From positions 2,976,001-3,040,000 of the forward strand of contig NZ_CP092427.2 of NCBI RefSeq assembly GCF_022374875.2: a DNA stretch of 64,000 nt. The letters are read 5' to 3'. The notes under the pieces were generated by a model. That model ran no database searches and had not been told where the DNA came from. It worked only from the letters and a program-made list of their open reading frames with translations. The translations under genes and the position numbers were made by a program. Numbering within the stretch: the first letter of the stretch is position 1; every line of letters starts with the position of its first letter. Below are positions 12,010-21,475 of the stretch, one piece after another. The stretch is from Mycolicibacterium rufum (GTDB taxonomy: Bacteria; Actinomycetota; Actinomycetes; Mycobacteriales; Mycobacteriaceae).

Positions 12010-13011
12010 ATGAACAACCCGGCACGCAAGCGCAGCGGACTCGGCCGGGGGCTGGCCTCGCTGATCCCGACCGGCCCCGCCGAGGGGGACGAGCCGGCGA
12101 CCACGGGCCCACGGATGGGAGCGGCAGCGGCCGACGCGGTGTTCGGCGCCTCGCCGACGAGCACCGAAGCGCCCGCACCGGTCGCCGAGGTCGGCGCGGT
12201 GTACCGAGAGATCGCGCCGTCGCAAATCGATCCGAACCCGCGTCAGCCGCGCCAAGTCTTCGATGAGGAGGCGCTCGGCGAGCTCGTCCACTCGATCCGC
12301 GAGTTCGGTCTGATGCAGCCGATCGTCGTGCGCGCGGTTCCCGGAGATACTGGCCGCGCGCCGCGCTACCAGCTGGTGATGGGGGAGCGGCGGTGGCGGG
12401 CCGCCCAGCAGGCCGGTGTCGCGACCATCCCGGCGATCGTGCGCGAGACCGCCGACGACAGCATGCTGCGCGACGCCCTGCTGGAGAACATCCACCGCGT
12501 GCAGCTCAACCCGTTGGAAGAGGCGGCCGCCTATCAGCAGCTGCTCGAGGAGTTCGCGGTCACCCACGATGAACTCGCCGCGCGCATCGGCCGGTCCCGG
12601 CCGGTCATCACCAACATGATCCGGCTGCTGCGTCTCCCGATCGCCGTGCAGCGGCGCGTGGCCGCGGGCGTGCTGTCCGCTGGGCACGCGCGCGCCCTGC
12701 TCGCGCTCGAGGCGGGCCCGGAACAGCAGGAGGAACTGGCCGCGCGCATCGTCGCCGAGGGATTGTCGGTCCGCGCCACCGAGGAAGCCGTCACGCTGGC
12801 CAACCGGGAAGGGGCAGGGACGCCGCCGGCGCCGCGGCGCAAGCCGATCCAGATGCCCGGGCTCCAGGATGTCGCCGAACAGTTGTCCTCGGCCTTCGAC
12901 ACGCGCGTCACGGTCAGTCTCGGCAAACGCAAGGGCAAGATCGTGGTCGAATTCGGGTCGGTCGACGATCTGCAGCGCATTGTGGAGTTGATGAACTCGA
13001 CGAGTCGATGA
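12010..13011 (+). CDS. parB: Chromosome partitioning protein ParB
   Basis: parS-binding CTPase-type clamp protein of 333 residues. [14 protein letters not shown] at the N-terminus is the ParA-interaction/activation motif. [20 protein letters not shown] is box [15 protein letters not shown] is box II, the arginine-rich GERRxRA CTP-binding motif; [16 protein letters not shown] is box III. The helix-turn-helix reads [23 protein letters not shown]. The C-terminal dimer domain is [21 protein letters not shown] 12010 has AGAAGGACA upstream and matches family N-termini; the frame is open further upstream but lacks homology. Confidence 0.96.
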   Translation: MNNPARKRSGLGRGLASLIPTGPAEGDEPATTGPRMGAAAADAVFGASPTSTEAPAPVAEVGAVYREIAPSQIDPNPRQPRQVFDEEALGELVHSIREFGLMQPIVVRAVPGDTGRAPRYQLVMGERRWRAAQQAGVATIPAIVRETADDSMLRDALLENIHRVQLNPLEEAAAYQQLLEEFAVTHDELAARIGRSRPVITNMIRLLRLPIAVQRRVAAGVLSAGHARALLALEAGPEQQEELAARIVAEGLSVRATEEAVTLANREGAGTPPAPRRKPIQMPGLQDVAEQLSSAFDTRVTVSLGKRKGKIVVEFGSVDDLQRIVELMNSTSR

Positions 13012-13228
13012 CCGGTCACACGGGGGAGTTACGTCACTGTGACACTGGTGGGTCAGCAGGACTCGACATCGGCCGGGGGGAGGGGAAAGGTGCTGTGCGG
13101 CAGATGAATTTGAAGCCGAGCAGTCGGCGGGCGCCGGCGGACGGCCGCATCGGGCCCACAGCGCCGCAGCCTTCTATCCTGGAAGGGCAGCCGCGCATTC
13201 CCTCGCGGCGGAGACACCCGGGAGCGTA

Positions 13229-13960
13229 GTGACCGCACGGATCAGGCCTCTGCGGCTCGAAGCGTTCGAGCAACTACCCAAGCACGCACGCCGCTGCGTG
13301 TACTGGGAAGTCGATCCGTCGACGCTCGGCATCGATGATCACCTCTCGGATCCCGAGTTCGAGAAGGAAGCGTGGCTGTCGATGGTCATGCTCGAGTGGG
13401 GATCGTGCGGGCAGCTGGCGCTCGAGTGCCGCGATGAGCCCGGCGAAACCGGCGACGAGCCGTGCCTGGGTTACGCGTTCTACGCCCCGCCGCGCCGGGT
13501 GCCGCGGGCGGGCCGATTCCCGACCGGGCCGGTCAGCGCGGACGCGGTGCTGTTGACGTCGCTGGGGGTGGAGGCCGGTGCGGGGCACGAGGACCTGTCG
13601 CACGCATTGATCACCGCTGTCGTCGGCGACCTCGTGCAGCGCGGCGTCCGCGCCCTGGAGGCGTTCGGCCGCTCCGCCGCGGCGGACGAACTCGGCGACC
13701 TGGAGGAGGTCCCCGCGGACGTGCGGCCGGTGATGGAAGCGCTCGGCGACTGCGCCACGTCGACATGCGTGGTGCCGAGCGATCTGCTGATCGACGCCGG
13801 GTTCGAGGTGGTCTCCCACCACACCTACTTCCCGCGGCTGCGGTTGGAACTCGAGCAGGGACTCGGCTGGAAGGCCGGTGTCGAGGCCGCCCTCGAGCGC
13901 CTGCTGGAGAGTGCGCAGTTGCAGCAGCCCGTCGGTGCGGGCGCGTCGCCCTGCAGTTAG
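13229..13960 (+). CDS. GNAT-fold acetyltransferase-like protein (Rv3916c homologue)
   Basis: Conserved 243-residue protein found next to cwlM and parB across mycobacteria. It starts at GTG 13229 (MTARIRPLRLEAFEQLPKHA). Visible features include RRCVYWEVDP, a probable GNAT core (LSHALITAVVGDLVQRGVRALEAFG) and GFEVVSHHTYFPRLRLEL near the end, which resembles the last GNAT strands. Substrate unknown. Its end overlaps the convergent cwlM stop by 3-4 bases. The preceding 217 bases after parB contain a likely promoter region but no gene I can support. Confidence 0.8.
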   Translation: MTARIRPLRLEAFEQLPKHARRCVYWEVDPSTLGIDDHLSDPEFEKEAWLSMVMLEWGSCGQLALECRDEPGETGDEPCLGYAFYAPPRRVPRAGRFPTGPVSADAVLLTSLGVEAGAGHEDLSHALITAVVGDLVQRGVRALEAFGRSAAADELGDLEEVPADVRPVMEALGDCATSTCVVPSDLLIDAGFEVVSHHTYFPRLRLELEQGLGWKAGVEAALERLLESAQLQQPVGAGASPCS

Positions 13961-15153
13961 CCGCGGCGGGCCTGATCGACCGCCAGCTCGTGGGCCAGCA
14001 GCTCGGCGAACGTGAAAGTGCCTGTGGGACGGTCGTTCTTGCCGAGAAGATAAAGCCGCTTGACCGCGGCCAGCATGCCTTCGGCGATCGAGTCCCGCGC
14101 CGCGGGGTCGACCAGCGTGGCGCGGTCGCCGGGATTGCTGATGTAGCCGATGTCGACCTGCACGGTCGGCATGCGGGTCAGCCGCAGCAGGTCCCAGGTC
14201 CGGCCGTGGACACGGCAGTCCCGTAAGCCGGTGCGCGCCACGACTTCCCGCTGGATGAAGTCGGCCAGGTTGCGTCCGATGGTGGACACCGACCCGTGCG
14301 AGTTGCCGAAGTGGAACGACGCCACGCCGTTGGCCGACGGACTCGTCTGGGTTTCGCAGCGCAGGCTGATCATCAGGTCGGCGCCGACGGTGTTGGCGGT
14401 GGCCGCCCGCTCCGCGTCGGTCGGGGAGGCGGTGGCCGACCGCGACAGGAACGTCTCCATGCCGATCGCGGTCATCCGGCCTTCGAGGCGACTGGCCAAG
14501 TCCCACAGGATGTCTGCTTCGCTGATGGGCCCGGCCGGCCCGTGGGTGATCAGGCCGTGGTCGCCCCCGCCGCGGCCCGGATCGATGATGATCCGCTTCC
14601 CCGACAGCCGCGGGCCGGAGCTGCGCACCAGCTCCTCCTCGCGGATCGCGTGCGGGGATCCGCCGGTGACCCGGGATCCCAGAAAGTACAACGAGCGCAA
14701 CGTCTCCGGACCGCAGATACCGTCCGGGTACAAGCCGTACTCGCGCTGGTAGGACATCAGCGCATTGTGGGTCTGCAGTCCGAAGTGTCCGTCGACCAGA
14801 CCGGTGTAGAAACCGATGTCCTGCAGGCGGGCCTGCAGGGTCGCGACGTCGTCGCCGTACATCGGAGCGCCGAACTGGTGGTTGAGCGTGCGGGCCCCGA
14901 GCCGGTAGGACGCCTCTTTGAGGGCGCGGTACGTGGCCTCACCGACGATGCCGTCGACCAACAGACCGCGGTGCTGCTGGAAAGCGCGCACCGCGTGGTC
15001 GAGTTCACCGTCGAAGACGTCGGCGGCGACGTGGCGCCCGGTGCTCAGGTCTTCGTCGGGGTCCGAGATCATCCCGAGCGCAGCCAGCGCGCCCCGGATC
15101 TCGGTGACCGCCGCTGAACGGTCACCGCGACGCAGACTCGACATAGGCAGCAT
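13957..15153 (-). CDS. cwlM: CwlM, peptidoglycan-synthesis regulator with inactive amidase fold
   Basis: 398-residue homologue of Rv3915. Two peptidoglycan-binding repeats (about residues 10-70 and 90-150: AFQQHRGLLVDGIVGEATY, LQDIGFYTGLVDGHFGLQT) precede an N-acetylmuramoyl-L-alanine amidase (Amidase_3) fold from about residue 185 (GKRIIIDPGRGGGDHG). The usual first zinc histidine of DPGHGG is Arg here, in line with CwlM being a regulator. In M. tuberculosis and M. smegmatis, PknB-phosphorylated CwlM activates MurA. Start is ATG 15153 or ATG 15144 (MSSLRRGDRSAAV); neither has a strong ribosome binding site. Convergent with the GNAT gene. Confidence 0.95.
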   Translation of the reverse strand: MLPMSSLRRGDRSAAVTEIRGALAALGMISDPDEDLSTGRHVAADVFDGELDHAVRAFQQHRGLLVDGIVGEATYRALKEASYRLGARTLNHQFGAPMYGDDVATLQARLQDIGFYTGLVDGHFGLQTHNALMSYQREYGLYPDGICGPETLRSLYFLGSRVTGGSPHAIREEELVRSSGPRLSGKRIIIDPGRGGGDHGLITHGPAGPISEADILWDLASRLEGRMTAIGMETFLSRSATASPTDAERAATANTVGADLMISLRCETQTSPSANGVASFHFGNSHGSVSTIGRNLADFIQREVVARTGLRDCRVHGRTWDLLRLTRMPTVQVDIGYISNPGDRATLVDPAARDSIAEGMLAAVKRLYLLGKNDRPTGTFTFAELLAHELAVDQARRG

Positions 15154-15216
15154 TCTCTCAGAAGGGGAGAGGATTCCGGAAAACCCCAGGGAAGTGTCCG
15201 GGCCGCGAATGCGCCG

Positions 15217-15558
15217 TCAGAGCACGTCGCCGAGCTCGCGCAGCAGCGCTGCCTTGCCCTTCGCACCGACGATCCGCTTCACCGGCTGACCGTCCTTGAA
15301 CAGGATCATCGTGGGAATCGACACCACGGAGAAGTCGCGCGCCGTGGCGGGATTCTCGTCGACGTCGAGCTTGGCGACGGTCAGCGAGCCGGCCTTCTCG
15401 GCGGCGATCTCCTCCAGCACGGGGGCGACCATCTTGCACGGCCCGCACCACGTCGCCCAGAAGTCCACCAGCACCGGGGTGCCGCTGGACAGCACGTCCT
15501 GGGAGAACGAGTCGTCGGTGACGGCGACCGTCGAGGTCCCCGCGGTGGAATCGCTCAT
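15217..15558 (-). CDS. trxA: Thioredoxin
   Basis: 113-residue disulfide reductase (TrxC in M. tuberculosis naming). The active site is WCGPCK in [19 protein letters not shown]; cis-proline region [11 protein letters not shown] follows. The ATG overlaps the trxB stop (ATGA), so it is translated with its reductase. Both are downstream of a SigH-like promoter. Confidence 0.96.
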   Translation of the reverse strand: MSDSTAGTSTVAVTDDSFSQDVLSSGTPVLVDFWATWCGPCKMVAPVLEEIAAEKAGSLTVAKLDVDENPATARDFSVVSIPTMILFKDGQPVKRIVGAKGKAALLRELGDVL

Positions 15559-16550
15559 TGCTGTGCTCCAATCAGATCGCTGTCATCCGTTGTGGTGGAG
15601 GTTCTCTCGCCGGGTTCCGCGTGATCGGCCAGCCACCGCTCGGCGTCGATCGCTGCGGCACAACCACTTCCAGCCGCGGTGATCGCCTGACGGTAGGTGT
15701 GGTCGACCAGATCGCCTGCGGCGAAGACGCCGTCGATCGAGGTGTAGGTGGTCCGTCCGACGGTGCTCACATAGCCCTCGTCGTCCAGGTCCACCTGACC
15801 GCGCACCAACTCCGAGCGCGGGTCATGGCCGATCGCCACGAACACGCCCGTCACGGCGAGTTCCGATTCCTCGCCGGTGACGGTGTTGCGCAACCTGATT
15901 CCGGTCACCTTCGGGTCGCCCTCGACCGCCGTGACCGCGGTGTTGGTGAGAATGGTGATCTTCTCGTTCTGCTCGGCGCGCTCCAGCATGATCTTGGAAG
16001 CCCGGAACTCGTCGCGGCGATGGATCAGCGTGACGCTGCGCGCGAAGCGGGTCAGGAAGGTGGCCTCCTCCATGGCAGAGTCACCACCGCCGACGACGGC
16101 GATGTCCTGGTCGCGGAAGAAGAACCCGTCACAGGTGGCACAGGTGCTGACACCCATGCCCAGCAGTGCGTCCTCACCGGGGACGCCGAGATGGCGGGCG
16201 GCGGCGCCCATCGCGAGGATCACCGCGCGGGCCTGGTAGGTCTCGTCGCCGACGGTGACCTTCTTGATGGGGCCGGTGAGGTCGACGGCGTCGACGTCTT
16301 CCATGCGCAGGTCGGCGCCGAAGCGCAGCGCCTGCTCGCGCATCTGGTCCATCAGTTCGGGTCCGGTGATGCCGTCGCGGAAGCCCGGGTAGTTCTCGAC
16401 CTCGGTCGTGGTCATCAGCGCACCGCCGAACTGGGTGCCCTCGAACACGAGGGGCTTCAGCTGAGCGCGGGCGCTGTACACGGCCGCGGTGTATCCGGCG
16501 GGGCCGGAGCCGACGATGATGACGTCGTGGACGGGGGACGAGGAGGTCAT
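15555..16550 (-). CDS. trxB: Thioredoxin reductase (NADPH)
   Basis: Flavoprotein of 331 residues that reduces thioredoxin. FAD-binding motif [19 protein letters not shown] at the N-terminus, redox-active pair CATC ([11 protein letters not shown]) near residue 140, NADPH-binding [15 protein letters not shown], and [26 protein letters not shown] near the C-terminus. Ends overlapping trxA by 4 bases. Homologue of Rv3913 (trxB2). Confidence 0.97.
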   Translation of the reverse strand: MTSSSPVHDVIIVGSGPAGYTAAVYSARAQLKPLVFEGTQFGGALMTTTEVENYPGFRDGITGPELMDQMREQALRFGADLRMEDVDAVDLTGPIKKVTVGDETYQARAVILAMGAAARHLGVPGEDALLGMGVSTCATCDGFFFRDQDIAVVGGGDSAMEEATFLTRFARSVTLIHRRDEFRASKIMLERAEQNEKITILTNTAVTAVEGDPKVTGIRLRNTVTGEESELAVTGVFVAIGHDPRSELVRGQVDLDDEGYVSTVGRTTYTSIDGVFAAGDLVDHTYRQAITAAGSGCAAAIDAERWLADHAEPGERTSTTTDDSDLIGAQQ

Positions 16551-16574
16551 GAGTGCCTTTCTGCCTGTTCCTTG

Positions 16575-16601
16575 AACACCAGGGTAGGCCGGGGTGTTCC
16601 C
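16575..16601 (-). promoter_or_regulatory. SigH-like promoter of trxB-trxA
   Basis: On the minus strand GGGAACA (16601-16595) is separated by 17 bases from GTT (16577-16575), the pattern of mycobacterial SigH/SigE-class promoters (GGGAAYA, 16-17 bases, cGTT). It lies about 25 bases upstream of trxB. SigH control of trxB2-trxC is established in M. tuberculosis; here it is inferred from the match. Confidence 0.7.
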
Positions 16602-16619
16602 GGTGGGCTCACCGGCGGC

Positions 16620-17177
16620 TCAGCGGCGTGCCACGGTGCGGTCAGCGAGTACCCCGGGCGCGGCCGCTGTGCACGTTCCCTCCACGATCACCGCTCTGAC
16701 CTGCGCCGACTCTGACGGGAACAGCAGCAGGACGTCCGTGTGTCCGGCACGACGCAGCGGCCGGGCGCCGAGCACCTCCTGAGTGGGCTCATAACCCAGG
16801 CCGGTCAGGCAGGCGGCGAGCCGCTGCGGGGAGGCGAGCGGGCCGAGATCGGCCGGAACGTCCAGGATGGCGCGCAGTTGCGTGTCGGGCAGCGGGAACG
16901 GCGCGTCCGGGGTGCTCGCCGACGGGCCGCGGGCCAGGGGCAGGATGCCGCCGACGCCGAGAATCACCGCGGCGCCGACGCAGACACCCCCGGCGAGTAT
17001 CGCCCGCCGCCGGGCGGCCCGGGGCGGTGGCGCGTTGCGCAGCGCCGCGCCCACCCGGGCGGTGACGTGGGCCGGAACATCGGGTGCGGAGGTGTCGTCG
17101 GCGGCGAAGCGACGCAGTGCGCGCCGGACGGCGTCGTGTTCGGCCTGCGCGCGGGCCGGGTCGGGACCGTCGTCCAT
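16620..17177 (-). CDS. Putative membrane anti-sigma factor for SigM (Rv3912 homologue)
   Basis: About 185 residues. A cytoplasmic part (MDDGPDPARAQAEHDAVRRA) contains an Asp/Arg-rich segment and RVGAALRNAPPPRAARRR; one transmembrane helix follows (AILAGGVCVGAAVILGVGGI), and a periplasmic domain with two cysteines (LAACLTGLGY, VEGTCTAAA) ends the protein. It lies 49 bases downstream of sigM on the same strand, as in M. tuberculosis where Rv3912 binds and inhibits SigM. ATG 17177 is preferred because of the GGGGGTG upstream; GTG 17183 is also possible. Confidence 0.82.
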   Translation of the reverse strand: MDDGPDPARAQAEHDAVRRALRRFAADDTSAPDVPAHVTARVGAALRNAPPPRAARRRAILAGGVCVGAAVILGVGGILPLARGPSASTPDAPFPLPDTQLRAILDVPADLGPLASPQRLAACLTGLGYEPTQEVLGARPLRRAGHTDVLLLFPSESAQVRAVIVEGTCTAAAPGVLADRTVARR

Positions 17178-17226
17178 GCCCACCCCCGCCGGTCGTCTGT
17201 GACCGTCCGAGGTTAACCGACGGCGC

Positions 17227-17805
17227 TCACTCGATGCGGTGGGCGGCGAAGACCTTCAGCGATTCGGCGAGCTTGCCGCGGGCACGGGCGCACCGGCTCT
17301 TCACGGTGCCCTCGGGCACCCCGAGCATCCTCGCCGTCTCGGCCACCGAGAAGCCCTGCATGTCGACGGCGACGACCGCTGCCCGCTGCTCCAGCGGCAG
17401 GCCCAAAAGCGCGCGTTCGACGACGATCGCGGTGTCGATGTGCCCGGTCGGGTCGGGGATTCGGCCGAACTGGTCGTCCAGCTCCGAATAGTCACGGAAC
17501 TTGTTGCGGCGCAGGCGGTCCAGGCAGGCGTTGACGACGATGCGGTGCAGCCAGCTGCGCACCTCGGAGTCGTGGCGGAAGGAGCCCGCGGTGCGGTGTG
17601 CCGCCAGCAGTGCATCTTGCAGTGCCTCGGCGGCGTCGTCGCGGTTGACGCTGGTCAGCATCGCCAGCCGGTAGAGCTGGCGGTGATGCCGGTAGAACAG
17701 TTCCTCGAAGGCGTACCGGTCGCCGGCGACGTGCGCGGCCAACAGCTCGGCGTCGGTCCGCGGCCGGTCGGGCGGTCCGCGGAACACCCCCGTAGAAATC
17801 CCCAC
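17227..17805 (-). CDS. sigM: ECF RNA polymerase sigma factor SigM
   Basis: 192-residue extracytoplasmic-function sigma factor. Region 2: DRYAFEELFYRHHRQLYRLA through DAAEALQDALLAAHR and SWLHRIVVNACLDRLRR. Region 4: LGLPLEQRAAVVAVDMQGFS and VAETARMLGVPEGTVKSRCARARGKL (helix-turn-helix that reads the -35 element). Start GTG 17805 (MGISTGVFRGPPD). The anti-sigma gene follows. No clear SigM-type autoregulatory promoter was seen upstream. Confidence 0.94.
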   Translation of the reverse strand: MGISTGVFRGPPDRPRTDAELLAAHVAGDRYAFEELFYRHHRQLYRLAMLTSVNRDDAAEALQDALLAAHRTAGSFRHDSEVRSWLHRIVVNACLDRLRRNKFRDYSELDDQFGRIPDPTGHIDTAIVVERALLGLPLEQRAAVVAVDMQGFSVAETARMLGVPEGTVKSRCARARGKLAESLKVFAAHRIE

Positions 17806-17863
17806 AGCCGAACACTAAACGGCGCCGACGGTGCTCTGATGCACCAGTTTTCACCGCGCAGCG

Positions 17864-20800
17864 TCAGCCGGCGGCCTTGAGCGCGATCTCCGAGACGTCG
17901 CTGCGGCTCTGCCCGTTCACCTGGCCGAGCGTCGAGATCCACACCAGCACGTTGGACGTCGGGGCGGCACCCTCGACGGGGATCGTGTTGGCGCCCGGCT
18001 TGAGCGGGGTGGGCTGGGTCAGTGCGGTGGTGTCGTCCAGGGACGACGGCGTCGACGAGGTCGCGGACCGGATCTGCACCGCGGTGCCCGTGCTGTTGAC
18101 GTTGATGGTGACCGAGCCGAGCGTCGTCGGCTGGGGGAGCTCCAGCATCAGCCCGACACCGTTCTTGAACCCGGGGAACGGGGCGGGGTCGCTGTAGGTG
18201 TCGGTGGGCCACACCGTCGACGGGTCGCCGTCGATCGCCAGGCCTGCCAGGTCGGGCGCGTCGGCCTCGCCCTCGGGTGAGAACACCGTGGCACGAATAG
18301 GTTTGACGACGGCACCGGCATCGGCCGACGGGCTCTGCTCCGACGACGACGAGGGCGCGTTGAGGCCGAGTTCGTCACCGCCGAGGCCGTTGCCGACGTC
18401 GCCGAAGATGCGGCTGAGCACCGTGGCCAGCAGCACGACCGCGATGATGACGATGCCGGCCGCGACGGTGAGCCCGATGATCAGTCCCTTGCGGCGGCGC
18501 TTCTCGGCGTCGGGATCCGCCGGTGCCTGCCAGCCGGTGGCGCGCTGCTCGGCGGCCGGTTCCTCGACGGGTGCCAGGTGATCGGTCCGGTCGGCGACGG
18601 CGGTCGCCTGCTGCAGCAGGTTGAGCATCGTCGAGGCGCTGCGGATGCCGCCGTTCTCCTGCACCGCCCGCGCCGCGGCCGCCGAGATCTGGAACGGGAT
18701 GTCGCGGTCGACGGTGCGCGGCTCCACCGCGTGGCCCGCGGTGTCGAGGTCGGCGGCGGCCAAGCCGCTGGGCTCGCCTCTCTCGGGCAGCGGCCACCGG
18801 TTGATCAACAGCGCGTACAGCGCTGCACCGACGCCGCGGATGTCGTCATCGGGGGTGGCGGCGGCCGGCGTGGCGGGGAACGCCAGCGCCACGTCGCCCT
18901 CGATGCTGACCCGGATGCGGGCGGGGTGGTCGATCGCGAGCGCCACGCCGCCGCGGTGCGCGGCCTCGGCGGCAGCGGCCAGCGACTGGACCGCGCGGGC
19001 CCCGCCGATCGGCGACGGTGAGGTCTCGGCCACCTCGGCCAACGACCCGCCGCGGATCCATTCGGACACCACCAGACCACCCTTGCCGACACGCACGACG
19101 TCGAGCACCCGCGCCACACCGGGCATGTCGATACGGCCCAGCTTCTGGGTGCGGTCGAGGATGTCCTGCACCTCGCGGTCGGGCAGGGCGCCGTCCGGGT
19201 CGACGAACGTCAACGCCACCTGCCGGTCCAGCGCGGTGTCGAGGGCCTGCCAGAACTGCAGGCCGGGGGGGCCGCCGTGGAACACGAGCAGGCGGTAGCG
19301 GCCGGCGGCGACGGTGGCGCCGGGGATCAGAGTGGCGGCGTCCTCGGCGGCCGTGGCGGCCTCCAGCGGCGGTTCGCGGGGCGGGTCGAACGCCAGCGAC
19401 TCGCGGGTGGGGTCGTTGCTGTAGTCCGAGCGGGGCCGGGGCGGCCCGGCCGCGGCCATCGCCTCCGTCGGACGCTCGGTCTGCGCGGGGGGGTCCGGCT
19501 CGGCGGGGACGTCGGGCTGGAAGTCGTCAGCCGACGGCCGGGCCGGCGAATCGGATTCGGGCGGCCGCGTCGCATCGGAGACGGACGGGCGGTTCATCCG
19601 GGTGGTGGCCGAGGAGTCCGAGGGCACGGGGGACCCACCGGCGGGGGTGTCGCTCACACCAACTCCTTTCCCTCTCCAGTCCTCGCCAACCATGCCCCGG
19701 GGTCCCCGGCGCGCCGGTCCGGCAAACTGACGCGCGCGTCGCTGGGACGGTGTGAGATCAGGGTACGTGAGCGGACCGCCCGCCGAGGCGGGGACGGATC
19801 CACCTGCCGGCGCCCGGCCGCGACGGAGCCGGGCGCGGACGGCGGCCAGCGCCGCGACCGCCTCGGGGACCTTCGCCGCCAGCAGGATCCCGACGATGAC
19901 CGGGCCCATCACCAGGCTGAGCACGGCCAGCCGCAGCAGCGATCCGGCGCCGCCCCAGTGTTCGGTCAGGGTCGCCAGCCCGAGCAACCGGTCCAGCACG
20001 TGGGCGATCAGGCCGGCGGTCAACGATGCGGTGATGGTGACCAGGATCGTGCGGATGACGTCGAGGCCCAGCAGCCGTCCCCCCGGAGGATCGAGCCGCG
20101 CCCGCAGCAGCAGGTATCCGACCGTCGCGCCGGCGAGGAAGCCCAGGCCGTTGGCCAGGCCCAGGTAGCCGGCGACCAGTTCGGGGTCGTCGGTCAGGTG
20201 CGGTGCGGCCAGCGAGGCGGCGATCTTGACCGCGGTGATGACGACGATCAGCACGATCGGTGTCCACGGCTCCTCGCGCGCGTAGAACACCCGCAGTTGC
20301 AGCAGCACCATCGCATACGGGATCAGCGTGAACGCCGACAGCGTGATCGCCATGCCGAGATAGCCGGCGTCCACGGAACCGAAGTTGCCGTATGCGAACA
20401 GCGCGCTGCCGATCGCCGGGCCGCCGACGGTGAACAGCGCGACGATCGGGATCAACGTCACCATGGTCAGCCGCGTCGCCAGTGACAGGTCGGCGAGCAC
20501 CGCGGGTCCGTCGTCGGCGGCGGCGTTGCGTGACAGCCGGGGCATCACGACGGTGAGCACCGTGACGCCGATGATGCCGAACGGCAGCTGCAGCACCAGC
20601 CAGGTGTAGTTGTAGATCGCCGGGCCCGAAGCGGCTGCGCCGCTGGCGATCTGGTTGCCGACCACCATGCCGACCTGGCTGATCAGCACATACAGCACCA
20701 TCGCCAGCGCCATCATGCCGAACTTCTTGAGCCGGTCGTCGATGCCCCACAGCGGGCGCAGGCTGACCCGCTGGGCGCGGATGGCCACGAACAGCACCGC

Positions 20801-21475
20801 GGTCTGCGCCACCACGCCGAGCGTGGTGCCGATGCCCAGCACCAGCAGCTTGGCGTTGCCCATCTCCACGGGGTCGATCGAGAGTTCGCCGGGGACAAGG
20901 ACATACAGCCCGAGGGTGAGGATCGCGACGACGTTGTTGACCACCGGCGCCCAGGCGGGCGGCCCGAACACGTTGCGCGTGTTGAGGATCGCCATGAACA
21001 CCGACGACAGCCCGTAGAAGATGATCTGCGGCAGCAGCAGGAACGCGAACGCGGTGGTCAGCGGCCGGTTCACCTGGGGGTCGGAGCCGAGCATCAGGTC
21101 GACGAGCAGGGGAGCGGCCAGCGTGGAGACGATCGTGACGACCACCAGCAGCGTGGTCGACAGCGTGAGCAGGCGGCGCACGAACGCGGTGCCGCCGTCG
21201 GCGTCGTCGCGTTCCGCGCGCGCCAGCACCGGAACGAAGATCGCGGTGAACGTCGCCTCGAGCACCAGCGCGGCGATCAGGTTCGGTAGCTGGTTGGCGA
21301 CCGTGAAGGCGCTCGACAGGGCGGCACCGAGGATCGCGGCGAGGAGCACGATGCGGGCGAACCCGGTGAGCCGGCTGACCAGGGTCGCCAGCGCCATGCC
21401 CCAGGACCGGGACACCACGGCGGCGTCGGACAGTTCGGGCCGGGCGGACGACCGGCGCGGACCGGTGGTGCTCAC
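17864..21475 (-). CDS. murJ: Lipid II flippase MurJ fused to a pseudokinase domain
   Basis: 1203-residue membrane protein, homologue of Rv3910. Residues 20-530 form the multi-pass MurJ/MviN flippase ([54 protein letters not shown]). A proline/acidic linker follows, then a kinase-like domain at about 715-960 ([16 protein letters not shown] to [11 protein letters not shown]) in which the catalytic HRD and DFG motifs are absent, a transmembrane helix at about 995-1018 and a C-terminal extracytoplasmic domain. In M. tuberculosis the phosphorylated pseudokinase recruits FhaA to stop peptidoglycan precursor export. The GTG start overlaps the upstream gene (GTGA). A strong internal ribosome binding site before GTG 19657 could allow a separate pseudokinase product. 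Confidence 0.95.
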   Translation of the reverse strand: MSTTGPRRSSARPELSDAAVVSRSWGMALATLVSRLTGFARIVLLAAILGAALSSAFTVANQLPNLIAALVLEATFTAIFVPVLARAERDDADGGTAFVRRLLTLSTTLLVVVTIVSTLAAPLLVDLMLGSDPQVNRPLTTAFAFLLLPQIIFYGLSSVFMAILNTRNVFGPPAWAPVVNNVVAILTLGLYVLVPGELSIDPVEMGNAKLLVLGIGTTLGVVAQTAVLFVAIRAQRVSLRPLWGIDDRLKKFGMMALAMVLYVLISQVGMVVGNQIASGAAASGPAIYNYTWLVLQLPFGIIGVTVLTVVMPRLSRNAAADDGPAVLADLSLATRLTMVTLIPIVALFTVGGPAIGSALFAYGNFGSVDAGYLGMAITLSAFTLIPYAMVLLQLRVFYAREEPWTPIVLIVVITAVKIAASLAAPHLTDDPELVAGYLGLANGLGFLAGATVGYLLLRARLDPPGGRLLGLDVIRTILVTITASLTAGLIAHVLDRLLGLATLTEHWGGAGSLLRLAVLSLVMGPVIVGILLAAKVPEAVAALAAVRARLRRGRAPAGGSVPASAGGPLTYPDLTPSQRRARQFAGPARRGPRGMVGEDWRGKGVGVSDTPAGGSPVPSDSSATTRMNRPSVSDATRPPESDSPARPSADDFQPDVPAEPDPPAQTERPTEAMAAAGPPRPRSDYSNDPTRESLAFDPPREPPLEAATAAEDAATLIPGATVAAGRYRLLVFHGGPPGLQFWQALDTALDRQVALTFVDPDGALPDREVQDILDRTQKLGRIDMPGVARVLDVVRVGKGGLVVSEWIRGGSLAEVAETSPSPIGGARAVQSLAAAAEAAHRGGVALAIDHPARIRVSIEGDVALAFPATPAAATPDDDIRGVGAALYALLINRWPLPERGEPSGLAAADLDTAGHAVEPRTVDRDIPFQISAAAARAVQENGGIRSASTMLNLLQQATAVADRTDHLAPVEEPAAEQRATGWQAPADPDAEKRRRKGLIIGLTVAAGIVIIAVVLLATVLSRIFGDVGNGLGGDELGLNAPSSSSEQSPSADAGAVVKPIRATVFSPEGEADAPDLAGLAIDGDPSTVWPTDTYSDPAPFPGFKNGVGLMLELPQPTTLGSVTINVNSTGTAVQIRSATSSTPSSLDDTTALTQPTPLKPGANTIPVEGAAPTSNVLVWISTLGQVNGQSRSDVSEIALKAAG

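Noticed and set aside
13008..13229. Small frames in the parB-GNAT gap
   Set aside because: No homology, no ribosome binding site, frames on both strands equally open.
14296..15117. Plus-strand frames opposite cwlM
   Set aside because: Antisense to a conserved gene, composition typical of shadows, no ribosome binding site.
17806..17863. SigM-type autoregulatory promoter upstream of sigM or between sigM and murJ
   Set aside because: No GGAAC-like -35 with a suitably spaced CGTC-like -10 was found.
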